A DNA stretch of 24,699 nt from Legionella genomosp. 1 (GTDB lineage: Bacteria > Pseudomonadota > Gammaproteobacteria > Legionellales > Legionellaceae), in NCBI GenBank assembly GCA_945865355.1, contig CAMBDN010000008.1:1-24699 (forward strand), in the 5' to 3' direction. Below are positions 16,058 to 23,932 of this stretch, piece after piece. The stretch's first letter is position 1. Each line of letters opens with the position of its first letter. Position numbers and translations under genes: made by a program. Below the pieces are notes generated by a model. The model was not told where the DNA came from and searched no databases. It worked only from the letters and a program-made list of their open reading frames with translations.

Positions 16058-16115
16058 GCCGCAGATAGTGCACTAAAAATTGGAAAATGGCAATTGTAAG
16101 TGCGCTATCTGCGGC
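16058..16115. repeat. Long hairpin upstream of infA
   Basis: GCCGCAGATAGTGCACT (16058-16074) and AGTGCGCTATCTGCGGC (16099-16115) form a 17-base stem with one imperfect pair, around a 24-base loop that itself holds a 5-base stem AATTG/CAATT (16078-16082, 16091-16095). It lies between the stop of the deacetylase gene (nine bases away) and the infA start, both on the minus strand. No T run follows on either strand. It could end deacetylase transcription or shape the infA leader. A weak promoter for infA (TTGCCA, 17 bases, CACTAT, minus strand) can be drawn inside it. Confidence 0.65.
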
Positions 16116-16124
16116 ATGATTTTC

Positions 16125-16970
16125 TTAGTCCCATGCCATTAAACCATACCCATTGCTTGCAGTATCCATGGGTTTCTCTGCAATAGCCGTTGGTGCTTCA
16201 ACGTTGTCGCCGCCTTTTAATGCATTTTCTAAACTGATAAAAGTAAATCCATTTTGTTTGAAAAGATTGATAATATCAGGTAAAACATAAGCGTTGAGCA
16301 AATTGGCGTGGATCAATAAAATTTGTGCTTGATCGGGTTTGCGAATATAGCGTGTGTGTTCTTCGGCTTTTAACGTTTGTTGCCAAATGAAATCAAGATA
16401 GCACGGTTTTAAGACCTCAAGAAATTTGCGTCTTTCATTTTGCGGCACAGATAACAACAGCTGATTAAATATAAAATCTTTGCTGTCGATGCTAATGGGC
16501 GCTATTTGATAGTTCTTTGAGTTAAGATAGCGAATAACTTTATCCTTCTTATTTCCTGCGCCCATGACGAGATAAGGGTAACGAAAAAATTTAGGCTCAG
16601 TCATGACGGGAGATAAAATTCTGTCAGCGGTGGCTATATCTTGGATATAGGCTTCAGGACTCATTTTGTTTAAATTGGCATGCGATAGCGTATGGTTTCC
16701 AAGCCCAAGGCCTGCTTCTTGGAATTTTCGCAGTGTTGGCAAATTTTGTGTGGTCACTTCTCTGGCAATAACAAAGCCTGTTGCTGGCACTTCACCTGCT
16801 TTAAAAGCATCAATAATCATGCTCAAGTGAAAATTTTGACTTTCCCCAACAAAAGGTAAGTCATCGATGGTGATTGCCATTATTCTTTTTTGTGCAAAAC
16901 CATTATTTGCAAATGCAAGGATAAGAAGCAGGGCGATTAAACTGTATTTTTTTTGCAAAGCGATTCTCAT
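16125..16970 (-). CDS. Secreted polysaccharide deacetylase (CE4 / NodB-like)
   Basis: Predicted exported metal-dependent de-N-acetylase. An N-terminal signal peptide (about 1-26, ending NNGFAQ) precedes a NodB homology domain with the CE4 motifs in order: motif 1 TIDDLP (D36, D37), motif 2 HTLSH (H93, H97), motif 3 RYPYL (R130-P132), a motif-4 region APISIDSKDF (157-166) and motif 5 LLIHAN (H221). The metal triad D37/H93/H97 appears intact, so the enzyme is probably active. Likely substrates are N-acetylated glycans such as peptidoglycan or exopolysaccharide, but the sequence does not decide. No strong ribosome binding site precedes the ATG. It sits between the effector-like gene and infA, in a slot where E. 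coli has aat-cydCD. Confidence 0.85.
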   Translation of the reverse strand: MRIALQKKYSLIALLLILAFANNGFAQKRIMAITIDDLPFVGESQNFHLSMIIDAFKAGEVPATGFVIAREVTTQNLPTLRKFQEAGLGLGNHTLSHANLNKMSPEAYIQDIATADRILSPVMTEPKFFRYPYLVMGAGNKKDKVIRYLNSKNYQIAPISIDSKDFIFNQLLLSVPQNERRKFLEVLKPCYLDFIWQQTLKAEEHTRYIRKPDQAQILLIHANLLNAYVLPDIINLFKQNGFTFISLENALKGGDNVEAPTAIAEKPMDTASNGYGLMAWD

Positions 16971-17029
16971 TAAGATTAACAGATGTACAAGAGCGCAAAT
17001 AATAACACATTTATTCCGTCACTACGTAA

Positions 17030-17055
17030 CCGTCCTCTTTAAAAAAAGAGGACGG
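17030..17055. repeat. Perfect 11-base hairpin downstream of the effector-like gene
   Basis: CCGTCCTCTTT (17030-17040) and AAAGAGGACGG (17045-17055) pair perfectly around an AAAA loop. It lies 70 bases after the stop of the 17125-18504 gene and 60 bases before the start of the deacetylase gene, all read on the minus strand. No T run follows, so it is an atypical terminator at best. Confidence 0.55.
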
Positions 17056-17124
17056 CACCTTAGTATATATTAATCACAGTTACAATCAGCCCGAAGAGCT
17101 TTCGCCCGAATGCAGCGACGGCCT

Positions 17125-18504
17125 CTAGAAAGCCAATGGAGAAGCGCTCTCCTCGACATCTAGAGCATCATCAGTGGCTGAAGACCTACGTCGTTTAGCG
17201 TGCTGAAACGCCAAATAATCATGGTTCATTTTTGCATGCTGTGCTTCTTCTTTGAAGAAACGATACATTTGTTGACCAGCCGCCAATCCTGCGGTCGTCA
17301 TTACCACAGCTCCGACGACAGTGCTCATCAACGCAGCAGCAACGACCAAGCAAAGCATAGAGAGCAGCGCGTTGCGTATGGCAACACTTTCATAGAGTCG
17401 CATCATAAATGGGTAATTGACTCTTTCGGGTCTAAGTGTCATTGAGGCAACGTTGAGGGTGGTTTCGGCATGTAATAGTTTACCCGCTAAACAATGGGGT
17501 ATCTGGTTTTTATAAGCCACGCTAAATTCTTCATAAAGCCCTTCAACACGATGCAGCTGCTCTTGTAATTGTTGTTTGCGGTGAAATACTCTTCTGGAGT
17601 TGCTCTCAAATTCGCCGATTTTATGTCGTAAATTCATTTCAACGTCGCGGGTACGATTGAGTATGCTCCTAACAAAAGGGGAAAGATCTTCTGTTACGAC
17701 AGGTTCGGTTGTGGGTTCTTTGGTGTAGAGATTGAGGGGCGTTGCCCAATATAAATTGTTTTTATTCCAGACACGATTGAAAAATACTTTTCTAGAGTTT
17801 CGCGACACTTCAATTTCTGGCTCGCCCGTACTCACCAAGCGTATTTGCTTGGGGGTATTGCCAAAGCGGGGGAATGCGTGCTTTGAAACGCCACCGGTAA
17901 TATGATCACGCATTTTTTTATCAATGATTTTATTGTCCACCAGTAAATTTAAAGCATAGTTTTTACAGGCATGCGATTTGCTGCTATCAAAGCCATTTCT
18001 ATTTAGGCTCATGGTGATGTGGAAGGGCTTCAGCCGTGGTTGTCGATTCTCAACGGCTGCTAATGATTTTTCTGCGATATAGCGTGTGTAGGCATTGGCT
18101 TCTTCGCCGCGTTTTAGCAAATAGGCGTCCAATTCTTTAATCGCTTCTTTTTCCAAGGCCATTTCTTTCGTGTAGGATGCTCTCAGCTGGTCAAATTGTT
18201 TTTTAGTTGCTTCAAAAGTGATGCCACGCAGACCATCTCCATCCAGGGTGCGTAATTTTTCTTGTACTAAAATGCCATGACTGTCTTGCAGGTCAATGTT
18301 AAAACCAAGAACGTGTTTTGCTCCTTTGATCAGCGGATTCGTTGTTGTACTTGGTTGGCTATAGAAACCAACGGAGTCAACAACACGAACGGGTCCGGTT
18401 TCCGATTCCTGTACAGATAAAATTAGACAAGAATGCCAAAATGGATTGGCACCTGCTGTGCCATCCATCACGCAGTAGGTGGCATAATATTTGGGATAAG
18501 GCAT
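17125..18504 (-). CDS. Unrecognised effector-like protein; possible permuted papain-like fold, coiled coil and C-terminal membrane hairpin
   Basis: I do not recognise this 459-residue protein. No signal peptide is visible. The N-terminal half has FWHSCLILS (H24) followed by a strand-like VRVVDSVGFYS, and about 155 residues later SHACKNYALNLL (C180). A His in an early strand followed by a Cys at a helix start is the layout of permuted NlpC/P60 (YiiX, LRAT, PPPDE) cysteine enzymes, so an enzymatic domain is possible. Residues about 284-330 are charged and heptad-like, probably a coiled coil. Residues 378-412 form a long hydrophobic hairpin (LLSMLCLVVAAALMSTVVGAVVM). The last 20 residues include an acidic DDALDVEES stretch resembling the E-block of Dot/Icm substrates. 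GGAG lies seven bases before the ATG. It follows trxB on the same strand by 40 bases and may be co-transcribed. Effector status is inference. Confidence 0.6.
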   Translation of the reverse strand: MPYPKYYATYCVMDGTAGANPFWHSCLILSVQESETGPVRVVDSVGFYSQPSTTTNPLIKGAKHVLGFNIDLQDSHGILVQEKLRTLDGDGLRGITFEATKKQFDQLRASYTKEMALEKEAIKELDAYLLKRGEEANAYTRYIAEKSLAAVENRQPRLKPFHITMSLNRNGFDSSKSHACKNYALNLLVDNKIIDKKMRDHITGGVSKHAFPRFGNTPKQIRLVSTGEPEIEVSRNSRKVFFNRVWNKNNLYWATPLNLYTKEPTTEPVVTEDLSPFVRSILNRTRDVEMNLRHKIGEFESNSRRVFHRKQQLQEQLHRVEGLYEEFSVAYKNQIPHCLAGKLLHAETTLNVASMTLRPERVNYPFMMRLYESVAIRNALLSMLCLVVAAALMSTVVGAVVMTTAGLAAGQQMYRFFKEEAQHAKMNHDYLAFQHAKRRRSSATDDALDVEESASPLAF

Positions 18505-18544
18505 ATTAATACTCCAAAAATGTATTGTAGACGAACACTTTGTG

Positions 18545-19501
18545 TTATTTCATGACGTCGTCTAAATACTTTTCAGCATCAAGAGCGGCCATGCATCCAA
18601 AACCTGCAGAGGTGATGGCTTGTCGGTAGACATGATCTGCGACATCGCCACAGGCAAATACCCCAGGGATGTTGGTTGCAGTTGCCATGCCTTGTAAGCC
18701 TGAACGAATCGTTAGATAGCCATCCTTCATGTCCAGTTGATCTTTAAACAATTCGGTATTTGGCGTATGGCCAATGGCAATAAAAACACCATCAACCTTT
18801 AGATCTTCAGATTGCTCGGTGAGTACATTTCGTACCTTGGCGTGTGTCACTTTCATGCCATCACCTAGCACTTCATCAAGGGTGTAATTCCACATTAATT
18901 TGATGTTACCACTTCGTGCTTTTTCAAAGAGCTTGTCTTGAAGAATTTTTTCTGAACGAAGGCTGTCACGGCGATGCACCAGTGTTACTGACGATGCAAT
19001 ATTGGATAAATAAAGCGCTTCCTCAACAGCTGTGTTGCCGCCGCCAATGACACAAACGTCTTTATTGCGATAAAAAAATCCATCACAGGTGGCACAAGCA
19101 GAGACGCCACGTCCTTGATAAGCTTTTTCAGAATCTAACCCAAGATAACGAGCTGAAGCTCCAGTGGCAATGATCAACGCATCACAGGTATATGATTCGC
19201 TATCGCCGGTTAAAGCAAACGGTTTTTTCTGTAGATCCACGTGGTTAATTTGATCAAAAATAATTTTCGTTTGGAACCGCTCTGCGTGTTGTTGCATGCG
19301 CTCCATCAATGCAGGACCTTGTAAGCCTTCAACATCCCCAGGCCAATTATCTACGTCCGTGGTTGTGGTTAATTGGCCGCCAGGTTGTAAGCCAGTAATA
19401 AGGATAGGATTTAAATTGGCACGGGCAGCATAAACTGCAGCAGTATAACCCGCTGGACCTGAGCCAAGTATAATCAGACGATGGTGATTTTGAGTGCTCA
19501 T
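18545..19501 (-). CDS. trxB: Thioredoxin-disulfide reductase
   Basis: FAD enzyme that reduces thioredoxin with NADPH in the cytoplasm, supplying electrons to ribonucleotide reductase and other enzymes. The 318 residues are typical of low-molecular-weight bacterial TrxB. FAD-binding GSGPAG is at 13-18, the redox-active CATC is at 136-139, the NADPH-binding GGGNTAVEEA is at 153-162 with the VHRRDS (175-180) that prefers NADPH, and the second FAD motif is GVFACGDVADHVYRQAITSAGFG near the C-terminus. A GAAGGC lies upstream of the start. It diverges from ftsK with a 42-base spacer, so its promoter must overlap the ftsK 5' end. Confidence 0.97.
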   Translation of the reverse strand: MSTQNHHRLIILGSGPAGYTAAVYAARANLNPILITGLQPGGQLTTTTDVDNWPGDVEGLQGPALMERMQQHAERFQTKIIFDQINHVDLQKKPFALTGDSESYTCDALIIATGASARYLGLDSEKAYQGRGVSACATCDGFFYRNKDVCVIGGGNTAVEEALYLSNIASSVTLVHRRDSLRSEKILQDKLFEKARSGNIKLMWNYTLDEVLGDGMKVTHAKVRNVLTEQSEDLKVDGVFIAIGHTPNTELFKDQLDMKDGYLTIRSGLQGMATATNIPGVFACGDVADHVYRQAITSAGFGCMAALDAEKYLDDVMK

Positions 19502-19543
19502 TTTCTTTGCCTTCTATGATAATATGGCGAATAGTATGACAAA

Positions 19544-21916
19544 ATGCGAAGCTTTAAAATACTTATGGTAAAACAGCGAACGGGTCATCAGGCTGGCGCC
19601 CCTAAAAAAGCCTTGCCACTTTTTGTAGTCAAACGGATCAGTGAGGGCAGCTTTATCTTAGTGCTGACCACGGCGATGTTTGTGTTGTTATCCTTATTCA
19701 CCTATCACACGAACGATCCGGGTTGGTCGCATGTTCGTCAAAATGCCATGGGTATTGGTAATGCGGGTGGACAAGTAGGGGCTTACATTGCCGATGGACT
19801 CTATTTTTTGTTGGGTTATATTGCCTATCTTTTACCCTTTGGTTTTGCTTATGTCGCATGGATGATTCTGAAAGATCATTGGGCCTTGCGTGCTGTCAAT
19901 AAGCCGATGCTATTGTTGCGTGGGTCAGGATTGGTTTTTTTGCTATGCGGTGCTGCGGGGTTGCTGAGCACAGGAGCCGTTGGTGAAGTGCAAGCCGTTG
20001 GTCATAGTTTAGGCGGTATCATCGGGGAGTCGATGGCTGCTGGTTTGAATAAAGCATTCAATGTTCAAGGAACCTTGTTAATATTATTTGCGATGGTGCT
20101 GGTAGGGGTCACGTTGCTGACCGGTCTCTCTTGGGTACATGCCATGGAGATCATTGGTTACTATACCTTATTGGTTATACGTAGCGTGTTGAAAGCGGTA
20201 CGTGCCAGTGGTCCATTGTTCGCTATCGCATTATCGTATATGAAAAGACCTGAGAAGCCGGTTGAAACGAAACGAGCCGCAAATGTGAGCCTCGGTGATG
20301 TAAAAGTAAAAAAAGAGCGTTTAGTGCCTACGGCAACCCCTGTGGCCGTAGCAGCTGCCGTGGTAGAAAAGCCACAACCCGTGAAGCTAGCGAAAGAGCC
20401 TCCTGCCTATAAAGCACCGGTTACAGGTAATTTACCGTCACTGTCACTGTTGGACAAAGGCCCGCCCGGTATACCGATGGGTGGTTATACGCATCAAGAA
20501 TTGGAATCATTATCCCGTGAGGTTGAGCAACATTTGCTGGATTTTGGTATCCAGGCTGATGTTGTTGCTGTACATCCGGGTCCTGTGATTACTCGCTTTG
20601 AATTGCAATTAGCGGCAGGTATTAAGGTTAGTAAACTGACGGCTTTGGTAAAAGATTTAGCGCGCTCATTATCAGTAACCAGTGTGCGGGTTGTTGAAAT
20701 TATCCCAGGAAAAACAGTCGTAGGGATCGAGTTGCCTAATAGTGACAGGGCTATGGTGTGTTTATCCGAAGTATTATCAGCAGAGGTGTATCAGCAAGCA
20801 CACTCACCGTTAACCTTAGCGTTAGGTGTCGATATTGCAGGCCACCCTATGGTGGTCGATTTGGCGAAAATGCCTCATTTATTGGTTGCAGGAACAACGG
20901 GCTCCGGAAAGTCAGTGGGCATTAATGCCATGATTTTAAGTTTGCTGTTCAAAGCGACGCCCGAACAAGTTCGATTGATCATGGTTGATCCAAAAATGTT
21001 GGAGTTATCCGTATACGATGGTATCCCTCATTTGTTGACGCCTGTCGTTACTGATATGAAAGAAGCAGCGAGTGCCTTACGATGGTGTGTGGAAGAAATG
21101 GAGAGACGCTATCGTTTGATGGCCTCTTTAGGGGTCCGCAACCTCGCTGGATTTAATACCAAGGTCGTTGAAGCCCAAGCGTCCGGTACCCCGTTATCTG
21201 ATCCTTTATGGAAGCCCGTTGATTCAATGGATACGACAGCTCCTCTTCTACGATCGCTACCTTATGTCGTTGTTGTCATCGATGAATTAGCTGACATGAT
21301 GATGGTGGTTGGGAAAAAAGTAGAGCAGTTGATTGCTCGTATTGCGCAAAAAGCTAGGGCCTCGGGGATTCATTTGATCTTGGCAACGCAACGCCCGTCA
21401 GTTGATGTATTAACCGGCCTTATTAAATCGAATATTCCTACCCGAATCTCTTTTCAAGTGTCGTCAAAAATTGATTCACGGACGATTCTTGATCAGCAGG
21501 GTGCTGAGCAATTATTGGGTAATGGTGACATGCTTTTCTTGGCACCAGGTACGGGTGCGCCTTTACGAGTGCATGGCGCGTTTGTTGATGATAAAGAAGT
21601 CCATCGAATTGCTGATGATTGGCGAGCACGTGGTGAACCTGAATATATCGATGAAATAACACAAAGCTATGGTGATGGTATTGATGGTGGTATGGGTGAG
21701 GAAGGTCAATCGACCGAGGAATTGGATCCACTTTATGACCAGGCTGTTGAATTTGTTATTCAGACGCGCAAGGCCAGTATTTCATCCGTACAACGCCGAT
21801 TGAAAATTGGCTATAACCGCGCGGCACGCTTAGTGGAAGAAATGGAGCGAACAGGCGTAGTGGGGCCGATGGAAGGTGGTTTTCGCGATGTCTTAGTGTC
21901 GGTATCTCAAGAGTAG
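19544..21916 (+). CDS. ftsK: DNA translocase FtsK
   Basis: Septum-anchored hexameric DNA pump that clears the terminus region at division and activates XerCD at dif. At 790 residues it is a short-linker version (E. coli 1329). Four membrane segments lie at about 35-54, 82-108, 122-145 and 177-198. A short linker follows (about 230-300, rich in Lys, Val, Ala and Pro). The alpha/beta motor has Walker A GTTGSGKS at 450-457 and Walker B VVVIDELAD with D580 and E581. The winged-helix gamma domain that reads KOPS sequences is at about 727-790 (DQAVEFVIQTRKASISSVQRRL, GYNRAARLVEEME). The start is uncertain: ATG 19544 or ATG 19565, neither with a clear ribosome binding site. lolA follows after 10 bases. 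Confidence 0.95.
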   Translation: MRSFKILMVKQRTGHQAGAPKKALPLFVVKRISEGSFILVLTTAMFVLLSLFTYHTNDPGWSHVRQNAMGIGNAGGQVGAYIADGLYFLLGYIAYLLPFGFAYVAWMILKDHWALRAVNKPMLLLRGSGLVFLLCGAAGLLSTGAVGEVQAVGHSLGGIIGESMAAGLNKAFNVQGTLLILFAMVLVGVTLLTGLSWVHAMEIIGYYTLLVIRSVLKAVRASGPLFAIALSYMKRPEKPVETKRAANVSLGDVKVKKERLVPTATPVAVAAAVVEKPQPVKLAKEPPAYKAPVTGNLPSLSLLDKGPPGIPMGGYTHQELESLSREVEQHLLDFGIQADVVAVHPGPVITRFELQLAAGIKVSKLTALVKDLARSLSVTSVRVVEIIPGKTVVGIELPNSDRAMVCLSEVLSAEVYQQAHSPLTLALGVDIAGHPMVVDLAKMPHLLVAGTTGSGKSVGINAMILSLLFKATPEQVRLIMVDPKMLELSVYDGIPHLLTPVVTDMKEAASALRWCVEEMERRYRLMASLGVRNLAGFNTKVVEAQASGTPLSDPLWKPVDSMDTTAPLLRSLPYVVVVIDELADMMMVVGKKVEQLIARIAQKARASGIHLILATQRPSVDVLTGLIKSNIPTRISFQVSSKIDSRTILDQQGAEQLLGNGDMLFLAPGTGAPLRVHGAFVDDKEVHRIADDWRARGEPEYIDEITQSYGDGIDGGMGEEGQSTEELDPLYDQAVEFVIQTRKASISSVQRRLKIGYNRAARLVEEMERTGVVGPMEGGFRDVLVSVSQE

Positions 21917-21926
21917 AGGGTCAGTC

Positions 21927-22535
21927 ATGAAAAAAGTTGTATGGTTTCTACTGATATTATGGGCGGATCATGTTTGTAGTGATTCAATCAGCGATAATCT
22001 GCAGGCTAGATTAAACGCTATTCGTACCATGAGTGCTTCATTTGGTCAGGTGGTTTCTGCCAAACAGCATGAAGTGTCCCGATCTTCGGGAACAATGGCT
22101 TTATCTCGTCCAGGGCATTTCCGTTGGCAAACAAAATCACCGATGGAGCAATTGGTTATTGCTGATGGCCAAAAGTTGTGGGTTTATGATGTTGATTTGG
22201 AACAAGTGACAGTAAAAAAACAAGAAAAAGGTTTTGGCGGTACGGCTGCATTATTTTTAAGTGGCTATGATGATACCGTGACACGTGATTTTGATGTGAC
22301 AACTTATAAAGAGGGAAATAAAGAGTATTTTGATTTACACGCAAAATCGAATAAGGCAAATTTCCAGCGGATGAAATTAGCTTTTGAAGGTAGTATGTTG
22401 ACAGGCATCGAGTTATTCGATCAATTAGGCCAGCATACCGATGTCACCTTAAGCAAGATTAAAAATAATCCAACATTGGCGCCGGATTTATTTAAATTCA
22501 AAACACCAAAAGGTGTAGACGTGGTGAAGCAATGA
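21927..22535 (+). CDS. lolA: Outer-membrane lipoprotein carrier protein LolA
   Basis: Periplasmic chaperone that takes lipoproteins from LolCDE at the inner membrane and delivers them to LolB at the outer membrane. The 202 residues match the family size. A signal peptide covers about 1-18 (MKKVVWFLLILWADHVCS). The half-barrel pattern is clear: LNAIRTMSASFGQ, SSGTMALSRPGHFRWQTKSP, QLVIADGQKLWVYDVDLEQV, then LAFEGSMLTGIELFDQLGQ and a C-terminal FKTPKGVDVV. A GAGGG lies seven bases before the ATG. It sits between ftsK and rarA, the standard gammaproteobacterial order, and its stop overlaps the rarA start by four bases. Confidence 0.93.
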   Translation: MKKVVWFLLILWADHVCSDSISDNLQARLNAIRTMSASFGQVVSAKQHEVSRSSGTMALSRPGHFRWQTKSPMEQLVIADGQKLWVYDVDLEQVTVKKQEKGFGGTAALFLSGYDDTVTRDFDVTTYKEGNKEYFDLHAKSNKANFQRMKLAFEGSMLTGIELFDQLGQHTDVTLSKIKNNPTLAPDLFKFKTPKGVDVVKQ

Positions 22536-23836
22536 GTGGGGTAGCGGACCCTAAGGTACCGCCACTTGCTGAGTTTTTGAGACCCACTACGTTAGATGAT
22601 GTGATTGGCCAAAGCCACTTATTAGGTCCAGGTAAACCCCTAAGAATAGCTTTCGAATCAGGTAAGCCGCATTCAATGATCTTGTGGGGCCCACCCGGTG
22701 TTGGTAAAACGACATTAGCAAGATTGATGGCGCAGGCATTTGACTGTGAATGGATAGCACTTTCTGCTGTTTTTTCTGGTGTTAAAGATATTCGTGCAGC
22801 AATGGATCTGGCGCAAAGCTACCAGGCTCTGCATCGTCATACGCTGTTATTTATCGATGAAATTCATCGATTCAATAAATCACAACAAGATGCCTTATTA
22901 CCTTATACGGAGTCAGGTTTAGTCACGTTTGTTGGCGCGACGACTGAAAACCCTTCATTTGAAGTCAATAGAGCATTGCTATCTCGCGCGCAGGTGTACG
23001 TGCTGCAGTCGTTGACCGACCAGGAGCTGCAACAACTATTGCAACGCGTACAAAAAAGAGTGTTAACCGATTTACTCTTTGAAAAAGAGGCAGAGCAGAG
23101 CTTGATTGCTTATGCTGATGGCGATGCGCGCCGATTTCTGAACTTACTAGAACAAATCAATATCGCTGCTGGCATTCAGGATGTTCGGACGGTTGATTGT
23201 AAGTTGGTCAATAACGCGCTCATGGCGAACGTACGTCGATTTGATAAAGCAGGCGATCATTTTTATGATCAGATTTCAGCATTGCATAAATCGGTTCGCG
23301 GATCTAACCCTGATGCGGCACTCTATTGGTTATGCCGAATGCTTGATGGTGGGGTAGATGCTAGCTACCTCATGCGACGCATTACCAGAATGGCATGGGA
23401 AGATATAGGACTTGCGGATCCGCGTGCTATACAACTCACCAATGATGCTGCTGCTACCTATGAGCGTTTAGGCTCTCCTGAAGGTGAGTTGGCTTTGGCG
23501 CAAGCGGTCATTTATTTGGCGGTAGCCGCCAAAAGTAACGCAGGGTACATGGCTTATCAGCAGGCAATCGAGTTTGTTAAAAAAGATAAATCGCGCGACG
23601 TACCACAACATCTGCGCAATGCGCCCACGTCATTAATGAAAAAACTAGGCTATGGGCGTGAGTACCGGTATGCTCATGATGAGCCGCATGGTTTTGCAGC
23701 AGGGGAAACGTATCTACCTGACGGCATGCAAGATCCAAACTGGTATCAACCGGTCAATCGTGGCTTGGAAAGTAAAATTGCTGATAAAATGTCTTTCTTA
23801 CGTCAGTTGAACGAGAAGGAAAAAACAAAGACATAA
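22532..23836 (+). CDS. rarA: Replication-associated recombination protein A (RarA/MgsA)
   Basis: AAA+ ATPase related to clamp loaders that acts at stalled replication forks. Of 434 residues, the N-terminal AAA+ domain has Walker A GPPGVGKTT (53-61), Walker B LLFIDEIHR (105-113) and sensor 1 FVGATTENPSFEVN; the middle GDARRFLNLLEQ is the sensor 2 region. The C-terminal half (about 240-430) matches the tetramerisation part, with SVRGSNPDAALYWLCRMLDGG, RMAWEDIGLADP and a late GYGREYRYAHDEPHGFAAG. It starts within the lolA stop (ATGA), so translation is coupled. The stop codon is followed directly by the second compound repeat. Confidence 0.96.
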   Translation: MSGVADPKVPPLAEFLRPTTLDDVIGQSHLLGPGKPLRIAFESGKPHSMILWGPPGVGKTTLARLMAQAFDCEWIALSAVFSGVKDIRAAMDLAQSYQALHRHTLLFIDEIHRFNKSQQDALLPYTESGLVTFVGATTENPSFEVNRALLSRAQVYVLQSLTDQELQQLLQRVQKRVLTDLLFEKEAEQSLIAYADGDARRFLNLLEQINIAAGIQDVRTVDCKLVNNALMANVRRFDKAGDHFYDQISALHKSVRGSNPDAALYWLCRMLDGGVDASYLMRRITRMAWEDIGLADPRAIQLTNDAAATYERLGSPEGELALAQAVIYLAVAAKSNAGYMAYQQAIEFVKKDKSRDVPQHLRNAPTSLMKKLGYGREYRYAHDEPHGFAAGETYLPDGMQDPNWYQPVNRGLESKIADKMSFLRQLNEKEKTKT

Positions 23837-23920
23837 TCCCCTTTGAAAAAGGGAGACTAAGGGGATTATGAATGCAGATACAAATCCCTCCTAGCCCCCC
23901 TTAGTGAGAGGGTGGGACTG
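23835..23920. repeat. Compound inverted repeat after rarA (copy 2)
   Basis: Unit A (23835-23867) has perfect outer arms AATCCCCTT (23835-23843) and AAGGGGATT (23859-23867), plus an alternative inner stem CCCTTT/AAAGGG. Read on the minus strand, unit A closely matches the left unit of the 9270-9412 element over about 30 bases (AATCCCC, TTAGTC, CCCTTTTTCAAAGGGG). Unit B (from about 23871) has GAATGCA and then CAAATCCCTCCTAGCC, and matches the reverse complement of the right unit of copy 1, including GAATGCA. The two units are therefore in the opposite arrangement to copy 1. The repeat begins inside the rarA stop codon and ends three bases before the yhdP ribosome binding site. Confidence 0.78.
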
Positions 23921-23932
23921 ATAAGGAGCGTA

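Noticed and set aside
16032..16073. A 14-residue N-terminal extension of infA
   Set aside because: IF-1 proteins begin MAKED; the extension has no ribosome binding site and part of it runs into the hairpin.
17080..17124. A GCCCGAAGAGCTTTCGCCCG near-palindrome as a terminator of the effector-like gene
   Set aside because: The pairing is broken after four bases on each side and no T run follows.
21927..21985. A lipoprotein signal in the lolA N-terminus (Cys at residue 17)
   Set aside because: The residues before the Cys (DHV) do not form a lipobox; LolA is a soluble periplasmic protein.
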